DNA of 64,000 bases from Liolophura sinensis (taxonomy: Eukaryota > Mollusca > Polyplacophora > Chitonida > Chitonidae), in contig NC_088299.1 of NCBI RefSeq assembly GCF_032854445.1, forward strand, positions 411,001-475,000, written 5' to 3'. A program made the translations under genes and the position numbers. Positions 60,966 to 64,000 of this stretch are shown here, piece by piece. Under the pieces are notes generated by a model. That model saw nothing but the letters and a program-made list of their open reading frames with translations, made no database searches and was not told the origin of the DNA. Each line of letters opens with the position of its first letter. Positions within the stretch are counted from its first letter, which is position 1.

Positions 60966-61157
60966 GGTCAACAACAAAACATGTTGGTGTAATAATATTG
61001 TTCTCCTTTCTTCAGTAATTTCTCAGTCAAGCTGGCTTTGCCAGTAAACATGTCAACCATGTACAACTTAAAATACATGTACATCAAACCTTTTTATCTG
61101 GAAAATTCCCTCCCTTTCCTTTGTTTTGGATTTAGTCTGCTCCAAGGCATAACTCGC

Positions 61158-61177
61158 GAGAGAGAGAGAGAGAGAGA
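61158..61177 (+). repeat. (GA)n microsatellite
   Basis: About ten GA dinucleotides followed by a short A run. Confidence 0.9.
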
Positions 61178-63672
61178 AAAAAGCAAAGCTAATAAAGCTG
61201 GAATTTTCTGAAACTGTACTCGAATATATTTAAGAACTTATCCTGACTAATGTGAGACAGCGTGAATATTTAAAGCATTTTGAATGCTCTCAGAACATAT
61301 ACAAACGTAGTCAAGTCCAAAGTTTTCTGGGTCAGCCAATTTAGCTGTTACATGTCACACAGGACAAACAGTCACAACTAAGGCAACGATAAACACAACT
61401 GACAGTATTGTCTGTCATTACAATGACATCAGTACAAATGAATCACTAGTGAGATGCCCCGCCAAATCACTCTCTCCAAGCTGAACACTCTACTTAAAAC
61501 TGTCCCATGTCACAATGTTCTCCAGATGCTAAAGTGTCAAGTTTGGTGCCTCCTGTTCGCAATCACAAGCCATATCTTTTCCTCTTTTTTTTTTTCCTGG
61601 GACATAACCAGCGTTGAAATGAGTGGTTCCTGGTCAGACTATTCAACAAATGTGACACTTAAAATTTTCTTTTGATGTGCAGCAGGCACTCCACTCACTT
61701 AACTCTGCTGGTCACTTAGTCTGAGGGTGTACATGTTCAGCATACTGTGTTATCTTCAGTAATCACTTTAGTTCAGGAAATATGAATAAACTGTTGCACA
61801 ATATCTTCAGGCCAGCCACATATGTAGCGTTAAGCCCGCAGGCCATGTTGGAGAACTGCATACCCTGCAGCTGCCAGCTGGCCAGGTGAAGTCCAAAGAG
61901 GTGTGAGGAATGCACTGTATTGAACAGATATAGGCACACATATTCTAACATTGATCACAGTCTACTTGTTTATATGGTACATTAAGACAACAAACTGCCT
62001 AAGCTTTTTCTCTTACAGCAAATCTGTATCACTTCATATATTTCTTATGACAAAAGAAAAACTTTAGGATGCGCATCTTTGCAAGAATTTATAGCCAGAT
62101 AAGGAATAGATGAGCTGGACAAAACAAACTTTGAAGAACACCAGAAACGATGTTTTTCAATCCATCTGTATTAACTGTGCCTCGTACCAAAAGTATAATA
62201 AGTGTAAAACGTCTTCACCAGTAATGACAAGAAACCAGGGGCTGATTTCACAAAGCCAGTTTTGACTTACGTCAAAATTTAAAACCTCCGCACAATGCTG
62301 AGGTTTTGGTACTGGAAGTTGAAATTTGGATATTAGTTTTAACACATGGATAAGGTGGATACAATTTTAATTTCTGAAGCTGAAAAATAAGCTTTAAGAT
62401 GGCTTTTTTAAATTTTGACTTTAAATTTTGGCCAGAAATGGCCAATCATGACCTGGCCTCAGAACAGCAGTCCCTGTGACCCTGACCTGACAAGAAAACA
62501 GCAGTTGTTGTCCAGTCTTGGCACTGACACAACAGAATTTGTGCAAGACAGGGTATTGTTGGATTGCCTATGCTGACAGCACCCTCTGAGTTAACAAACA
62601 CATGTACATGTACCTTGGCAAAGACAGGGAAAATCACATGGCTGACAGAGTAATCTGATTGGCTGGGTGGCCTAATACTAAGAACACTGCAGCTGAGGAA
62701 CATGCATTTAGATGGATAACACTACATGCATTCACTGGGCAGCCTGCAAGGAGAGCATCATACATATGCTTGTCAGAAACGAGACCACTCTGCTGGGTTG
62801 CCTTACAAAACCCGCATATAAGAAACAAATTGCATGTACATGTATTTTTACGTAGTGAACAGTTGTTCTCTATTAACAACAACACAGTAAACTATTTTCA
62901 GACGATTAAATCACAGAGCACTTGTTTGTATCAGGTCTTCATCCAGATCTTGAATGAGGAAAAAAACAATATTTAACAAATTGAAACTGAAATAAAATAA
63001 AGTAAATATCCAATTCAAACCGGTCATTGTGTGCACATGACGGCTTCAGTGGTTATTTGAAACTCTCCCATTCTCTCCCTCACTTTACTTCAATAACAAT
63101 GCGTGTCCGTGACAATGTGTCAACCGGACTGATGTTTATGCTAGATGAGTCTTTGTCAACACATTACTTTTTAAGTATGTATCATTCTCATAGGACCATT
63201 TTTCCTCATCAGCTGCATGCAATCAAGAAGAAAAAAAAACAGGCTAGCATATAAAAATAGGATTCATTTTTCAGGCCTCTGATTTATATGGCATAGCAAC
63301 AGTGTCAACAAGGGTTTTAGAGACCTACCAAGATCCAACACACACTGCAGCACAACAATTATAGAGGCACTGCTTATTATCTTGCCTTTTTGAGCTACAA
63401 CCTCTCACCCCTATTAAAATAAGTATATGAATTGTCCCACATAATTAGCTTTTCAAGCCATCTACCTGTATGAAGAGGAAAAAGTACATGTATGCTGGGC
63501 CTTAGGCTTGTTGGGGTGAAAATAAGGTTATCAAAAAGCACAACTCTCTCACTCACATAGCTGGCATACATACTATATTTGAAGTCCACGCTAAATTCGC
63601 TATCAAACATGCATTCACACAACCTTGTACCCATATCACGCAAAAGTCACATCGCCATGGTCACATCTTTGC

Positions 63673-63673
<1 letters not shown>

Positions 63674-63713
<40 letters not shown>
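63674..63713. repeat. (TA)n microsatellite
   Basis: About 19-20 uninterrupted TA dinucleotides. Confidence 0.95.
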
Positions 63714-63714
<1 letters not shown>

Positions 63715-63777
63715 TTATGGTTCTTGCACAGTTGAGCACATTTATAAAGCATTCCAATGGCAATATATTCAAGTATA

Positions 63778-63999
63778 TTATAACAACAATACCGCGACCA
63801 ATGGAACACTGACAGCTAAAGCACTGGCAGTACTTGCAATAATTCGCTTGCATTTACGAATCAAATCTTGAGTTTGTTGTAGTGAATGCAGCTCTTCGTC
63901 TCCTGAGTCAGCTACACTATCATAAGTGACCGTCTGTCCGTCTGTGTGCAGACTGCAGGTCAACACTATGGGGCGCCATCTCTTCACTAGCCATGACAA
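63778..63999 (-). CDS. candidate 3' end of an unrecognised gene (partial, low confidence)
   Basis: A minus-strand frame open to the window edge ends at 63778. Its last 45 or so residues look protein-like: an acidic patch VADSGDEELHSLQQTQDLIR, a basic KCKR, and a hydrophobic C-terminus ASTASALAVSVPLVAVLLL directly before the stop, as in a tail-anchored membrane protein. The upstream half reads less like protein and may be intron or UTR. I do not recognise the family. The exon boundary, if any, cannot be set. Confidence 0.3.
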   Translation of the reverse strand: MSWLVKRWRPIVLTCSLHTDGQTVTYDSVADSGDEELHSLQQTQDLIRKCKRIIASTASALAVSVPLVAVLLL

Positions 64000-64000
64000 C

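Noticed and set aside
60733-61047. Proline/serine-rich open frames
   Set aside because: They come from a C/T-rich low-complexity tract lacking stop codons.

Overview
The window is animal nuclear DNA: spliced genes with GT-AG introns of 0.5 to 4 kb, dense tRNA-derived SINEs and many minisatellites. I infer a marine lophotrochozoan, probably a mollusc. The basis is the main SINE type, which as I recall is typical of molluscan genomes, and the frequent acatgta words. The species is not determined.

Three protein genes could be read exon by exon. (1) The 3' half of Derlin-1 (DERL1, + strand, 519-4949): four exons, 130 residues, ending in an ER-membrane segment and a p97-binding SHP-like tail. The 5' exons lie before the window. 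(2) CHTF8/CTF8 (- strand, 13035 down to 10107): a complete three-exon gene for a 120-residue subunit of the Ctf18-RFC clamp loader. (3) UTP4/cirhin (+ strand, 19386-56309): complete, 18 coding exons, 683 residues, a double beta-propeller WD-repeat protein of the small-subunit processome. It fills more than half of the window. DERL1 and CHTF8 are tail to tail. CHTF8 and UTP4 are head to head, as I recall them being in vertebrates, and 6.35 kb separates their start codons. Candidate CCAAT, E-box and CRE motifs lie on the CHTF8 side of that interval. Downstream of UTP4 (56.7-64 kb) I recognise no gene. A minus-strand reading frame with a hydrophobic end lies at the right edge and is a weak candidate.

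The rest is mostly repeats. There are about eighteen copies or fragments of one SINE (here SINE-A), two further tRNA-derived SINE families (B and C), a 453-bp MITE-like element present twice, fold-back elements, one unclassified dispersed repeat, and at least twelve tandem arrays covering roughly a fifth of the window.

The most unusual structure is in UTP4. Three intronic minisatellites begin or end exactly at an exon edge, and the repeat unit contains that exon's own splice site: the acceptor of exon 3 (about 22 extra copies), the donor of exon 6 (about 26) and the donor of exon 13 (about 69). In the first and third arrays each unit carries AG directly followed by GT after a pyrimidine-rich tract, which is the architecture of a recursive splice site. 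A fourth array in the last intron repeats a strong acceptor-like motif plus an AATAAA hexamer 21 times. Whether the spliceosome uses or ignores these sites cannot be decided from sequence.
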